The notes under the pieces are model-generated. The model ran no database searches. It saw only the letters and a program-made list of their open reading frames with translations, and was not told the origin of the DNA. This document shows, piece after piece, positions 1 to 8,699 of a stretch of DNA of 64,000 bases; position 1 is the stretch's first letter, and each line of letters starts with the position of its first letter. This DNA comes from CAZKNJ01 sp964554185 (GTDB lineage: Bacteria > 4484-113). The stretch is taken from contig CAZKNJ010000009.1 in the NCBI GenBank assembly GCA_964554185.1, positions 1-64,000 of the forward strand, written 5' to 3'. Position numbers and translations under genes: made by a program.

Positions 1-465
1 CTCCTCGCGTCCTGCGCGGGCGGGGGGCTGGAGCGGCGGGCGGCGGATTTCTACAGCTATATGGTGGGGCAGCGGCCTAACAAGACCATCCTCAACTACA
101 TCTCGCCGGCCTTCCGCGCCTACCTGGAGCAAGAGCATGGTAAGGACGAGGTGGCGCAGTACGGGAACCGGCAGAAGCCGCCGGGCGTCAGCAAGAAAGC
201 GCCGAAGCGCTCATCTATCCGTACACAGATTGAAGGCAATTTCGCGCTCACCTGGGTGGAGGGGCGGCCGGATGAGCCGCTGGTCGGCAGCGAGCCGGTG
301 ATGTGGGTGCGCGACGGCGGCAGGTGGTACTTGTACTACGGCACCGAGGCCGAAGTGACGAAGTACTCGGAGTTTCCGGCAGAACTCAAGGCGAAGGTGG
401 GAGTGCCCAAGGCGTCGGACATCGCAGACAAGCCCAAGCCGCAGAAGCAGGAAAGCGGGAAGTAA
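1..465 (+). CDS. lipoprotein of unknown function, 5' end outside the window
   Basis: The reading frame is open from base 1 to the TAA at 463-465, so the start codon and most of the signal peptide lie upstream of the window. The first codons read LLASC, a lipobox, so the visible part is essentially the mature lipoprotein of about 150 residues, anchored through the Cys at bases 13-15. A soluble region with WVEG and RDGGRWYLYYG motifs resembles small alpha/beta lipoproteins with an NTF2-like shape. The tail is rich in Lys, Pro and Gln. I do not recognise a family. The gene converges on the next one, with 2 bp between the stop codons. Confidence 0.75.
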   Translation, partial: LLASCAGGGLERRAADFYSYMVGQRPNKTILNYISPAFRAYLEQEHGKDEVAQYGNRQKPPGVSKKAPKRSSIRTQIEGNFALTWVEGRPDEPLVGSEPVMWVRDGGRWYLYYGTEAEVTKYSEFPAELKAKVGVPKASDIADKPKPQKQESGK

Positions 466-467
466 GG

Positions 468-926
468 CTAGGCCTCAAACATGCGGTTCGGGCGGGTGTA
501 GCCCTGAACTTCTTTCAGCCGCGCAATCGTCTCCACTTCGCTCATCGAAAGCCTCAGCGTCATCGCAACCTTCCACGGCTCATCGCCGGCGTCAAGCATG
601 CGCTGGGCCTCCTGGTACACCGCCGAAGTGAATTCAACCGCCGTGGCCACCGGCTGGCGCCGCGCAGGTGCATCGCTTGAAGCCGGGCGCTGCTCCTTCG
701 CGCGGTTGAGCATACCCTCTACTTCGTTGCGCAGTCGCACGCGCTCGATCTGGGCTTCCTGCACCAGCCGGCAGACCTGATCCAGCCGGTGGTCCAGCGC
801 CTTCATGCGCAGCTCGTCGTTGAGGATGGCTTTGTAGTCAATGCGCTGGTAGTGGCGCAACGTGAGGTAGAGGTTAACCACGAACGCGGTGAGCACGACG
901 ATGAGCGCTAGCAGGAGATAATCCAT
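468..926 (-). CDS. DUF6115-like single-pass membrane protein
   Basis: This 152-residue protein has one N-terminal membrane helix (residues 3-25) and a charged, probably coiled-coil segment (about 30-80). A linker rich in Pro and Ala leads to a C-terminal helical module (about 100-140) with the pattern YQEAQRMLDAGDEPWKVA then LSMSEVETIARL. That C-terminal module is the pattern I associate with DUF6115 proteins, which in Clostridia and Bacilli often lie near flagellar genes, and with HTH-like helices that count repeats of EIA..L..S..EVE. The function is unknown. The start is an ATG 8 nt below a TATAAT box with no proper Shine-Dalgarno, so the mRNA may be leaderless. Confidence 0.7.
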   Translation of the reverse strand: MDYLLLALIVVLTAFVVNLYLTLRHYQRIDYKAILNDELRMKALDHRLDQVCRLVQEAQIERVRLRNEVEGMLNRAKEQRPASSDAPARRQPVATAVEFTSAVYQEAQRMLDAGDEPWKVAMTLRLSMSEVETIARLKEVQGYTRPNRMFEA

Positions 927-934
927 CCACCTGG

Positions 935-943
935 ATTATAACA
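935..943 (-). promoter_or_regulatory. extended -10 promoter, probably leaderless
   Basis: On the minus strand the sequence TGTTATAAT (TGN plus TATAAT) ends 8 nt before the ATG of the DUF6115-like gene. Transcription would start at or very near the start codon. Confidence 0.5.
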
Positions 944-956
944 CGAGATTCGCGGG

Positions 957-1607
957 CTAGCGGCTGTGGGTGACGCCGATTCGCGGACATGTATCCGCCA
1001 ACATGCACTCGCTGCAGCGGGGCGAGGTGGGGTGGCAGGTTTGCTGTCCGTGGTTCACCAGCACGCGGTTGATGACGGCCCACTTGTCCTGGGGCAGCAA
1101 CTTCATTAGGGCTACTTCGGTGTCATCCACGCTTTCAGTTTCCACCCACCCAAGGCGGTTGCTGATACGGTGGACGTGGGTGTCCACGCAGATGGCGGGG
1201 ACGTCAAAGGCGACCGAGAGGATGAGATTGGCAGTCTTGCGGCCGACGCCGGGAAGCTCCATCAGCTCTTCGCGCGTCTGCGGCACTTCGCCGCCGAAGC
1301 GCTCAAGCAGGATACGGGCAAGTTCATGCAGATGCTTGGCTTTGGTCTTGTAGAAGCCGACGGGGTAGACGAGTTGGGCAATACGGTCTTCGGGCATCGC
1401 TAGCAAGTCCTGCGGGGTATCGATTTCGCTGAAGAGGCGTTTGGTGGCTTCCACCGTGACCGGGTCTTTGGTGCGAGCGCTCATAAGGGTTGACACCAGC
1501 GTCCGGAACGGACGGGTGCGGCGGCTGATGCGCAGTGGATGCGCCTGGTACTTCGCCTCTAGGAGCTCCACAGTCTCGGTGATCTGCGTTTTCCGCGGTT
1601 TTACCAC
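957..1607 (-). CDS. nth: endonuclease III (DNA glycosylase/AP lyase)
   Basis: This base-excision repair enzyme removes oxidised pyrimidines and nicks abasic sites. The 216 residues carry the helix-hairpin-helix LPGVGRKTA (118-126) with catalytic Lys124, then VDTHVHR with catalytic Asp142. A C-terminal iron-sulphur motif of four cysteines has the family spacing C-x6-C-x2-C-x5-C (CHPTSPRC, SEC, MLADTC). Length and motif order match E. coli Nth. The start is a GTG 6 nt below a TATAAT box without a Shine-Dalgarno, so translation is probably leaderless. It is divergent from the exonuclease gene at 1655, and the two -10 boxes lie about 22 bp apart. Confidence 0.95.
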   Translation of the reverse strand: MVKPRKTQITETVELLEAKYQAHPLRISRRTRPFRTLVSTLMSARTKDPVTVEATKRLFSEIDTPQDLLAMPEDRIAQLVYPVGFYKTKAKHLHELARILLERFGGEVPQTREELMELPGVGRKTANLILSVAFDVPAICVDTHVHRISNRLGWVETESVDDTEVALMKLLPQDKWAVINRVLVNHGQQTCHPTSPRCSECMLADTCPRIGVTHSR

Positions 1608-1613
1608 AGGCGG

Positions 1614-1619
1614 ATTATA
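1614..1619 (-). promoter_or_regulatory. -10 box of nth, leaderless geometry
   Basis: TATAAT on the minus strand is followed by 6 nt and then the GTG start of nth. No TG extension is present. Confidence 0.45.
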
Positions 1620-1638
1620 GCGGGGGCGCGCAGGCCTG

Positions 1639-1647
1639 TGTTAGAAT
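1639..1647 (+). promoter_or_regulatory. extended -10 promoter of the exonuclease gene
   Basis: TGTTAGAAT is followed by 7 nt and then the ATG at 1655. No ribosome-binding site fits between them, so the mRNA is probably leaderless. Confidence 0.5.
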
Positions 1648-1654
1648 CTATGGA

Positions 1655-2284
1655 ATGTCGCTGCCGCGGAAGAAGTTCCAGCTCATCCCCCAACAGGGGG
1701 ACAGCGAGCTTGACCGGACGGAGTTTGCGGTAGTTGACCTGGAGACTACCGGCGGCCAGCCCGACCAGGAGCGCATCATTGAGATCGCTTGCTTCGTCGC
1801 CCAGGGCGGCGTGGTCACCCGTGAGTTTCATACGCTGGTAAACCCGGACCGATCCATCCCGCCGTTCATCACGCGGCTGACAGGCATCTCCGAGGATATG
1901 GTTCACAGCCATCCGCCTATTTCGGAAGTGCTGCCCGGCTTTCTACAGTTTCTGAACGGCACCGTGTTTGTGGCCCACCATGCGGACTTCGACGCGGGAT
2001 TCGTGCGGGCCTCGCTGCTGCGCGAGCTGGGCAAGGAGCTGCCCAACGACGTGCTCTGCACGCGTAAGCTGGGGAAATACCTGCTGCCGTGGCTGCCCAG
2101 CCACAGCCTCTCCACCATCGCGGACTTCTTCGGGATTGAAATAAAGAACCGGCACCGCGCCTTCGGCGACGCTTACGCGACCACGGTTATACTGAGTATT
2201 TACCTGAAGTACATGGCCTACCAGGGCATCCGCGAACTCGCACAGGTTCACGCGATTGAGCAGGGACGGCTGGCGCTCAGCTAG
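1655..2284 (+). CDS. DnaQ-like 3'-5' exonuclease (DEDDh)
   Basis: A 209-residue stand-alone exonuclease of the DnaQ/epsilon family. Exo I is VVDLETTG with Asp28 and Glu30, Exo II includes HHADFDAGF, and Exo III is HRAFGDA with the DEDDh His and Asp. It resembles the exonuclease domain found in PolC and in stand-alone epsilon-like proteins. It could supply proofreading for the DnaE polymerase encoded at 25986-29516, although that partnership is inference. The start lies 7 nt below an extended -10 box with no Shine-Dalgarno. The TAG stop overlaps the stop of the convergent thioesterase gene in the palindrome CTAG (2281-2284). Confidence 0.88.
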   Translation: MSLPRKKFQLIPQQGDSELDRTEFAVVDLETTGGQPDQERIIEIACFVAQGGVVTREFHTLVNPDRSIPPFITRLTGISEDMVHSHPPISEVLPGFLQFLNGTVFVAHHADFDAGFVRASLLRELGKELPNDVLCTRKLGKYLLPWLPSHSLSTIADFFGIEIKNRHRAFGDAYATTVILSIYLKYMAYQGIRELAQVHAIEQGRLALS

Positions 2285-2712
2285 CCGCAAGCGGTGTCAA
2301 GCCCTTCCGCCAGGACCATCAGGCATCTTCCCTCAACCAGCACTTCCTCGTCGTCAGCCAGCCTGAGTTGTGCTTCCGCGCGGAAGAAACGCCCCCGGCG
2401 CTCCACCAGCCGCGCTTCGCAAACCAACTCGCGCCCCACCGGCACCGGCTGACGGAAGCGGGTCTCCATCGTGGCGGTGACGACTATCTCGCCGCAAGTG
2501 CGCGTGACGAGGTTGTTCATCACATCGTCAAGCACCGTGCTCGATATGCCGCCGTGCAGGACTCCGGCGAAGCCCTGCAGATGCGGCCCGGGAGTGAACC
2601 GCGCCGTGACGGCGTCGCCCTCAACCGCGAACCGCAAGTGCAGGCCGAAGGGATTCTTCGTCCCGCAGGCAAAGCAGTAGTCGTTGTCCAGAAAAACCGG
2701 CGTGTCAGCCAT
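2281..2712 (-). CDS. PaaI-family hotdog thioesterase
   Basis: The 143-residue protein has the hotdog-fold pattern of PaaI/4HBT acyl-CoA thioesterases: CFACGTKNPFGLHLRF near the N-terminus, and GVLHGGISSTVLDDVMNN (about residues 49-66) holding the HGG turn and the catalytic Asp helix. Such enzymes hydrolyse acyl-CoA thioesters in the cytoplasm. The actual substrate cannot be told from sequence. It starts 10 bp after the end of tamB and is the last gene of the mla-tamB run, so it is probably co-transcribed. Its stop overlaps the stop of the facing exonuclease gene by 4 bp. Confidence 0.85.
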   Translation of the reverse strand: MADTPVFLDNDYCFACGTKNPFGLHLRFAVEGDAVTARFTPGPHLQGFAGVLHGGISSTVLDDVMNNLVTRTCGEIVVTATMETRFRQPVPVGRELVCEARLVERRGRFFRAEAQLRLADDEEVLVEGRCLMVLAEGLDTACG

Positions 2713-2722
2713 TCACACCACC

Positions 2723-5700
2723 TCAGAAGCGGAAACTGACGCCCACATTGGCCACCCACTCTTCCTGCACCTGGCCGCGCTGGCGCCATAGAATTTCACC
2801 AAACGCCCGCCCTCCGTAACGCTCGTAAAGGTAGTACTTAGCGCCGTATTCCTCGCGCTGGTCTACTTCGGATAGGAAGGTTCGCAAGTAGTTAACGGTG
2901 AAGCCGGGGAAGAGCTCCTTCTCCACGTTCAGCAGGAACGGAGTGCCGGATTTGCCCGTTAGGTCGCTTGACAGGGCACGGAGCTCGAAACGCTTGAAGT
3001 CCAGGCTTTCTTCCAGAAAGCGCGAGAGGCGGGAGCCGGTGAAAGCCAGTGCCTCGCTGCCGATGAAGGTCTGCATCCCGCTGCGCGTCAGATCAAGGCC
3101 GGAGCCGCCGAGCAGGTAGGCGAGGAGGGTCTCGCGCGCGAGCGGCGGGTGGGAGTACATATCTATTTCGTCGAGGTTCTGCTCATCCATCAGCGCCTGC
3201 AACGGCATGTCGTGAAAGCGGAAGTAGATGGTCAGGTCTTCGCCGGTGGGCGCGAAAGGAAGCTCGCTGGGGAGAATCTCCACCGGCATATCGCCGCGCG
3301 AAGATCGCAGCACACCCGGCAGCTCCACCGCGGCAGTGCCGAACAGGTGCGGTGAGAGGCCGTACTCGGGCTGCATTATTATCTTCGCGGGCTCATCAAC
3401 CTCGGTCAGGCGCACGATGCGGTTGAGCACGAGCAGCGAGCCGCGCGTCACATCCAACCGCCCGGAAACCTGCGGCTGCTGCAGCGTTCCGGTGATGTGC
3501 ACCGCCTCGGGGCTGTGGAGGGCGACTTCCATCATCAGCGGCCGGTACTTGATCCAGCATTCCTGGCGCACAGATAGCCTGAGGTCAACGTAGGCGTTGA
3601 GCGGGCCGGTTACCGGCGCGGCCGAGGCCAGGGTCGGCAGTTGCACCACAGCGCCGGAACGAACCGCGATATCGCCGGAGATAACGATCGGCTGCTCGCG
3701 GAACTCCTTGTTGACCGAGACTGTGCCGTCCAGGCCACCCTTGAACAGACCCCTGATCTCCAGTAACTCCAGGCCGGTGAGATCAAGTTCCAGGCCCATT
3801 GCTTCTATCCCGCGAAAGCCGGGGGCAAACTGCACGCGCGAGATGTCCATCCGCGCGAGGTTGTTGCCGCCCTTTCCGTTGGTAGGACGGAGCACTGCGC
3901 CCTTGCCGGTGATAGTGCGCCCGTCAAAGTCAATGTCAGCGCTCAGACTCGCCAACGCAACCATGTCGCGGTAGCCGAGCCCGGACAAGTCGAGCTTGGC
4001 ATTGCCGTAGACGAGCGGATCGGACAGCGTGCCTGCGACATCGAGTTCGCAGGTCAGTTTCCCCGCATACTTGACATCTTCCAAAGGGAACAGCGGCTGG
4101 GCGCCTCCCAGGGCGAAATCCTGCGCGCTGACATGCAGGTCAAACGCGTCACTCAGCCCCGGCACCGGCATTACGCCGTTCGCGTACAGCATGGAGCCGC
4201 TAGAGGTAATGGAGGCGTCCCGCAACTCCAGCGCCCCGGAGGCGAACCGTAACATACCGGACACGCTATCGGCCACGATGCCGCCGGCGCTGATCCCGCG
4301 CTCGTCCGCCGAATGAAACGATCCCTCCAGCGCCGGATGCCCCTGCTCATCGCTGGTGACCGCCACGATTAAGCCGATGCCGCCGGATAGCGGGCGGAAG
4401 GCCTCCGGCACCAACGGCTCGAGCATCTCGAGGTCAAGGTAGGGGATGTACAGGTCTATCATTGTGTCTTCCGGCTTCCAGCTCCAGAAACCGGAGGCGG
4501 TGGCGATGGTTTCTTCGTTGTAGGCCTGGAAGCTGTCCACGCGGATGCCGTCGGGCTGGATGTTGAAGGAAATCAGCGCCTCGTCAATGGGAGTGTTCAA
4601 CACCGCCCCGTTTTCCAATGAGACCTTGCCCTGCACCACCGGCGTCTCCAGACTTCCCAGGCTCACCATCTCGCCGGTGAGGCCGCCCTTCAAGCCAAGC
4701 TTCGCCAGAGCCGGCGTGACCCGCGCCCAGGGCTCGACCGGGAAATGGTCCATCTGCAGATTCCAATCGCTGCTGCGCCCATTCGCCAATCGCCAGGAAC
4801 CGTTGGTTTCCAGCGAGCCGTCGCCCAGGCGGATGCTGCCGCGCTTGACCGTGAGGCCGTTGCCGTTGTACTCCGCATCCACGATGAACTCGTGGAGTTC
4901 CTCACCGCCGACGCTGCCGCTGGACTGGGCATAACTGCAGGCGACCACCGGAGCGGAGTACTTTCCGTGGGCGTTCACCGCCAAGAGCCCGTCGCCGGTG
5001 GCGGGCAGGCTGAGCTCGGGGTACAAGTGGTCAAGCGCACTCGCGAGCGAGAAATGGTCGTCGCCAACGCGCAGGCTGAATTCGTCTACGGCCAACCAGC
5101 CGCTAGCATTGAGCAGCTCTCCACCAATGCGGGCGTACGCTTTCTCCAGCACCATGTGTCCAGGCTCCAACGCATAGCCGGCTGACACTTCGTAGGCGGT
5201 AATCTGCCTGCCTGCCACCTCCGCTCCCACGCGATTGACAAACGCAGTGCCGTGCAAAAAAGGGTGGTGCATGCTCCCCGAAACAGTGCCGCTGGTGGTC
5301 ACCGGATCGATGATTGGTAGGACGCCAAGCCACTTGTGGAGCGAGAGATCTTTGATCTCGTAGCCCAGCAACAGCTTGCTGCCGTCCACGCGCATTGAGC
5401 CCTGGGAGGAAACGGCAGCGGTAGCGTAGCGGCCGGCTAGAGCGAGCACAGCTTCCGTGCCAGCAGTTTTCGCCGCTAGTGATGCCCACAACGGCTCGTC
5501 GCCGACAACGCCGGAAAGCGTGGCCTGCAGCGTGAAATCCTGCGGAACGCCGCCGCCGTAGGCGCGGAAGTACAAGCGCTCATCCCCGATCTCGGCCTTG
5601 CCCGATGAACTTGCGCGAGCGCGCCAGCCGTGTTGAGTACGGGACGCCTTGAGGTCAGCAGATGCGACGACGCGGGAGGGAAGGCGCTCGCGTGGAAGAG

Positions 5701-7354
5701 CAATGTCCGCCGGCCAGCGGGGCTGGAACACCACCTGCGGGGCCAGAATAGTGGCCGCGTCCAGGCTCAGGTCAAAGCTGACGCCAGGCGAGGAGACGGT
5801 GCCGTCGGTGAGCTCAATCAGCGCATGCTGCGTGCGCCCAACCACGCGCTTGCCGGCGACATCAACCTGTCCCTTGAGCGCAAGGTCGGCGCGCCTGATG
5901 CGGGAAATCGCGGGGTGCAGCGCTCTCAAGCTGCGGGGCAAGGCGGATGGCGCTGCTGTAATCTTAGCGGTTCCCTCCACCTTCGAGTCCGCAATGACCA
6001 GGTTGGCCGCGAGGAACTCGCGCCCGGATTGGGTTGCCGTGATGTCGGCATGCACCGTGCCGCCGGCGCGCCGCAGCCGGGCGGTCACGCCCTCGGCCAG
6101 CAGCATTCCGTCGCGGCTGAGACCGGCAACGCTCATGTCCGCGGTAATATCGGACTTCTCCAGCTCAAAGGGCTCTCCCGCTTCCACCGTCATCTGCAAG
6201 CCTTCAGCGGAGACGCCCGCGACGCTGGTAACGAATGCCGCGATACCGGGCACGTTGAAGTTGGCGCGCAGACCTTTGCCGCCTGAGGTGTCCAGGCTGA
6301 CGGCAAATGGCCCGCCGCCGGCCAGCCCGTCAACGGTCACTGCCGTTCCCCCGGAATCCATTGCACCAGCTGCCGAGCCGATCTCAATGCGCGAGGCTCC
6401 TGCCGGGAGGAGCACGATGTTGGACAGCTCCGCTGCGAACTCCTTCAGCTCGGGCTTGCCGTCGGAGGAGACGACCGCTTTCAGTTGATCAACCGTCGCT
6501 TCCGAAAGGTCCCATATCCCTTCGCCGGACGCGATGAAGGGGAGCGTATCCAGCTTCACTCCGCGCGCCGCCGCCTCCGCCCGGAAGGAAGCCTTGTCTG
6601 TCTGGCCGCTTAGCTTGAGCGAAAGGGCTACGGGGCTTTCGACTTGAACGACCCCGTCAAACGCGCGCTTCACCGGCCGCACCGTCAAATCCGCCGCGAA
6701 GGCGACGCGAAGCGAATCTTGCAGCTCAACCAGCGGTTCGTGGAGCGCGCTGCGCAAGTCAGCGGCAAAACCCTCCGCCAGCACGACTTCGTTTGATTCA
6801 AGCCAGGCTGCGAGCTTGTTCCAGGCTGCCTCCCTAGTCTTGTTGAGCTTCTCATCAATGAGTCCGTTAATCTCATCCCTGGCCGCAGGCGCGAGCTTCA
6901 GTGTGATCGCGGAATCCCGCAGCCGGAGATTCAGTGTTTCCAGCTTGGTTTCTTTGGGCTCCGGCAAGCGCTCCAGCAAGTCGGAGAAGCTCCACTTGCC
7001 CTTCCCTTCATACTCGATGGAAGCCGAAAGTCCCTTGATGGTCACCGTGAGCGACTGCTTACCGGCGAGGTTGCGTAGCATGTCCAACCAGGAGGCGCCA
7101 ATGGAAACCTCCTCCGCCGAGATGTAGTCTTCGCCTGTATCAGGATGCTGCAGGCGCGGATGAGATAGAGTGATGCTGCCGCGGTCAAGTTTGATCTCGT
7201 CAAAGGAGAGTTTACCGACGGACGTGTCGAAGCCCGTGGCGGCAAGGCGGCGCAGTAGCATCTGGCGGCCGACCGTCAGCAGCAGCACGAGCACAAGCAC
7301 GATAACAAGCGCGACCGTGCCGGCAACAGCCAGAGCTTTTCGCCATCTTCTCAC
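2723..7354 (-). CDS. tamB: TamB-like inter-membrane AsmA-family protein
   Basis: This 1543-residue protein has an N-terminal membrane helix (about 8-30) followed by some 1,450 residues of repetitive beta-strand sequence. A C-terminal TamB (DUF490) domain covers about the last 350 residues, with motifs such as VSGRLDVTRGSLLVLNRI, and the protein ends in GVSFRF. TamB and relatives form a long beta-taco groove bridging the inner and outer membranes and are linked to phospholipid movement and outer-membrane assembly. It is longer than the E. coli protein (about 1,260). The GTG start is 1 bp from the stop of mlaD, so translation is probably coupled. No TamA/BamA-like gene lies next to it in the window. 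Confidence 0.9.
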   Translation of the reverse strand: MRRWRKALAVAGTVALVIVLVLVLLLTVGRQMLLRRLAATGFDTSVGKLSFDEIKLDRGSITLSHPRLQHPDTGEDYISAEEVSIGASWLDMLRNLAGKQSLTVTIKGLSASIEYEGKGKWSFSDLLERLPEPKETKLETLNLRLRDSAITLKLAPAARDEINGLIDEKLNKTREAAWNKLAAWLESNEVVLAEGFAADLRSALHEPLVELQDSLRVAFAADLTVRPVKRAFDGVVQVESPVALSLKLSGQTDKASFRAEAAARGVKLDTLPFIASGEGIWDLSEATVDQLKAVVSSDGKPELKEFAAELSNIVLLPAGASRIEIGSAAGAMDSGGTAVTVDGLAGGGPFAVSLDTSGGKGLRANFNVPGIAAFVTSVAGVSAEGLQMTVEAGEPFELEKSDITADMSVAGLSRDGMLLAEGVTARLRRAGGTVHADITATQSGREFLAANLVIADSKVEGTAKITAAPSALPRSLRALHPAISRIRRADLALKGQVDVAGKRVVGRTQHALIELTDGTVSSPGVSFDLSLDAATILAPQVVFQPRWPADIALPRERLPSRVVASADLKASRTQHGWRARASSSGKAEIGDERLYFRAYGGGVPQDFTLQATLSGVVGDEPLWASLAAKTAGTEAVLALAGRYATAAVSSQGSMRVDGSKLLLGYEIKDLSLHKWLGVLPIIDPVTTSGTVSGSMHHPFLHGTAFVNRVGAEVAGRQITAYEVSAGYALEPGHMVLEKAYARIGGELLNASGWLAVDEFSLRVGDDHFSLASALDHLYPELSLPATGDGLLAVNAHGKYSAPVVACSYAQSSGSVGGEELHEFIVDAEYNGNGLTVKRGSIRLGDGSLETNGSWRLANGRSSDWNLQMDHFPVEPWARVTPALAKLGLKGGLTGEMVSLGSLETPVVQGKVSLENGAVLNTPIDEALISFNIQPDGIRVDSFQAYNEETIATASGFWSWKPEDTMIDLYIPYLDLEMLEPLVPEAFRPLSGGIGLIVAVTSDEQGHPALEGSFHSADERGISAGGIVADSVSGMLRFASGALELRDASITSSGSMLYANGVMPVPGLSDAFDLHVSAQDFALGGAQPLFPLEDVKYAGKLTCELDVAGTLSDPLVYGNAKLDLSGLGYRDMVALASLSADIDFDGRTITGKGAVLRPTNGKGGNNLARMDISRVQFAPGFRGIEAMGLELDLTGLELLEIRGLFKGGLDGTVSVNKEFREQPIVISGDIAVRSGAVVQLPTLASAAPVTGPLNAYVDLRLSVRQECWIKYRPLMMEVALHSPEAVHITGTLQQPQVSGRLDVTRGSLLVLNRIVRLTEVDEPAKIIMQPEYGLSPHLFGTAAVELPGVLRSSRGDMPVEILPSELPFAPTGEDLTIYFRFHDMPLQALMDEQNLDEIDMYSHPPLARETLLAYLLGGSGLDLTRSGMQTFIGSEALAFTGSRLSRFLEESLDFKRFELRALSSDLTGKSGTPFLLNVEKELFPGFTVNYLRTFLSEVDQREEYGAKYYLYERYGGRAFGEILWRQRGQVQEEWVANVGVSFRF

Positions 7355-7355
7355 T

Positions 7356-8699
7356 TCAGAACGAGAGCTGTACCCCCGCGTTCACCTGGTTCTCATCGCC
7401 GATGTCTTCCACGCCAACGAGCATGTTGTAGCGGTCCGCTAGCGGGAAGGTCAGGTAGGAATTGAGCTTGGGGTTGTTGATGTCGTACAGGTCGCCGGTC
7501 AGCCCTAATCCCCCGCCCTGCGAGTAGTCAAAACCCAGGCCGAACTCCGAGCGGAAAATGCCGCCGCGGAACAGAAGCGAGTTACCCATGTACTTCCCGG
7601 CCTGCGCGGTGACGCCCACTTTCTCCGGCGTCTCGCTGCCGATATTCTCCACGCCGAGGTCATAGGCGCTGTCGCCCACCCGCAGGCGCGTCTTCACATC
7701 AACATACGCATTGTCGCTGCGGTTCGTCTGGTGGACGCTTTCGTTGCGGATGTTCACTTTGCCCTTGAAGCCGATGGGGCCGATATTATCCATTTTCTCG
7801 TTTACGCGCTCTAGCGTCCCGCGCATCGTCCGCAGTGTTTTCTCGGCCTCTTCCAGCGTGGACTTGGTCAAGGTAATGCTGTCCTTGAGGTCCTGTTTGA
7901 CCTTGTCGTCGCCGCTGATGTCGCGAATGTCGCCGGAAATCTCCTTCATGTCGGCGAGCAGCACGTCAATGTCGCCGAGCAGGGAATCCATACGCGTGCC
8001 GATGTCCATCGACTCCACCGTGCCTCGCAACCCGCTGGTGAGCGCGAGCATGTCCTCGCTGAGCGCGTGCACATTGGTCATGGTGGAAGTCACCTTGCCC
8101 TCATTCATAGCAATGAGCCGGTCGGTGCGCGTGAGCATCCTGTTGGCCACCTCAACCGTGTCGCTGAGCTGCACGGCCAAGTCGCTCATGATACCGCCCA
8201 TCTTCTCTTCGCTCATGAAGCCTTCCACGACGTCCAGCAGCGTGTTGACTTTCACCAGCGCGAGGTTGGCGTTGCTTATCATATCGGTGAGGCCGGGGTC
8301 CGGCTGACCTTTGAAAACCTGGTCGGCCTGCGCGTCGCCCGCAAGCGGGTTGGGGTTGGGATTGTCGCGGATAGAAAGATACTTCTCCTCAATCAGCCCC
8401 TCGGACATAATGTAGAACTTGGCGTCCGCCGGGAAGGTGATGCCGGGGAAGATGTTCACTTCCGCCCTCGCCACGCCCCGGTCAGGATCGAGCTTCACGC
8501 TGCTGACCCATCCGATGTCGGTGCCGGCGCGCTGGACAGAAGTGCCCTTCTTGATGCCGCGCGCGTTGTCAAACTCCACCTTCACGGAGTAGCCCGACTC
8601 GCGGTTGAGCTCCAGCACCGCGCGGTACGCGCCAACTGCCAGAATGATGCCGATGACTACAACCAGACCGACCTTGATCTGGTAAGTGATTCCCTTCAT
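7356..8699 (-). CDS. mlaD: MlaD/MCE-domain protein with long helical stalk and C-terminal beta-barrel-like segment
   Basis: Residues 5-27 are a membrane helix and 38-115 form an MCE domain (VKVEFDNARGIKKGTSVQRAG...IGWV). Residues 137-305 are almost wholly amphipathic helix. Residues 310-447 read as about ten alternating beta strands ending in AGVQLSF with a terminal Phe, as in outer-membrane barrels. At 447 residues it is far longer than proteobacterial MlaD (about 180). This layout matches the type described in Veillonella, where an MlaD hexamer is thought to bridge the envelope without MlaA, B or C. It binds phospholipids as part of the MlaEFD transporter. The ATG overlaps the mlaF stop (ATGA). 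Confidence 0.9.
   Translation of the reverse strand: MKGITYQIKVGLVVVIGIILAVGAYRAVLELNRESGYSVKVEFDNARGIKKGTSVQRAGTDIGWVSSVKLDPDRGVARAEVNIFPGITFPADAKFYIMSEGLIEEKYLSIRDNPNPNPLAGDAQADQVFKGQPDPGLTDMISNANLALVKVNTLLDVVEGFMSEEKMGGIMSDLAVQLSDTVEVANRMLTRTDRLIAMNEGKVTSTMTNVHALSEDMLALTSGLRGTVESMDIGTRMDSLLGDIDVLLADMKEISGDIRDISGDDKVKQDLKDSITLTKSTLEEAEKTLRTMRGTLERVNEKMDNIGPIGFKGKVNIRNESVHQTNRSDNAYVDVKTRLRVGDSAYDLGVENIGSETPEKVGVTAQAGKYMGNSLLFRGGIFRSEFGLGFDYSQGGGLGLTGDLYDINNPKLNSYLTFPLADRYNMLVGVEDIGDENQVNAGVQLSF

Noticed and set aside
2279..2286. Possible terminator between the exonuclease and thioesterase genes
   Set aside because: The stop codons overlap in CTAG with no hairpin or T-tract at that point.
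5649..6488. 279-codon open frame on the plus strand
   Set aside because: It lies opposite tamB and shows no domain.
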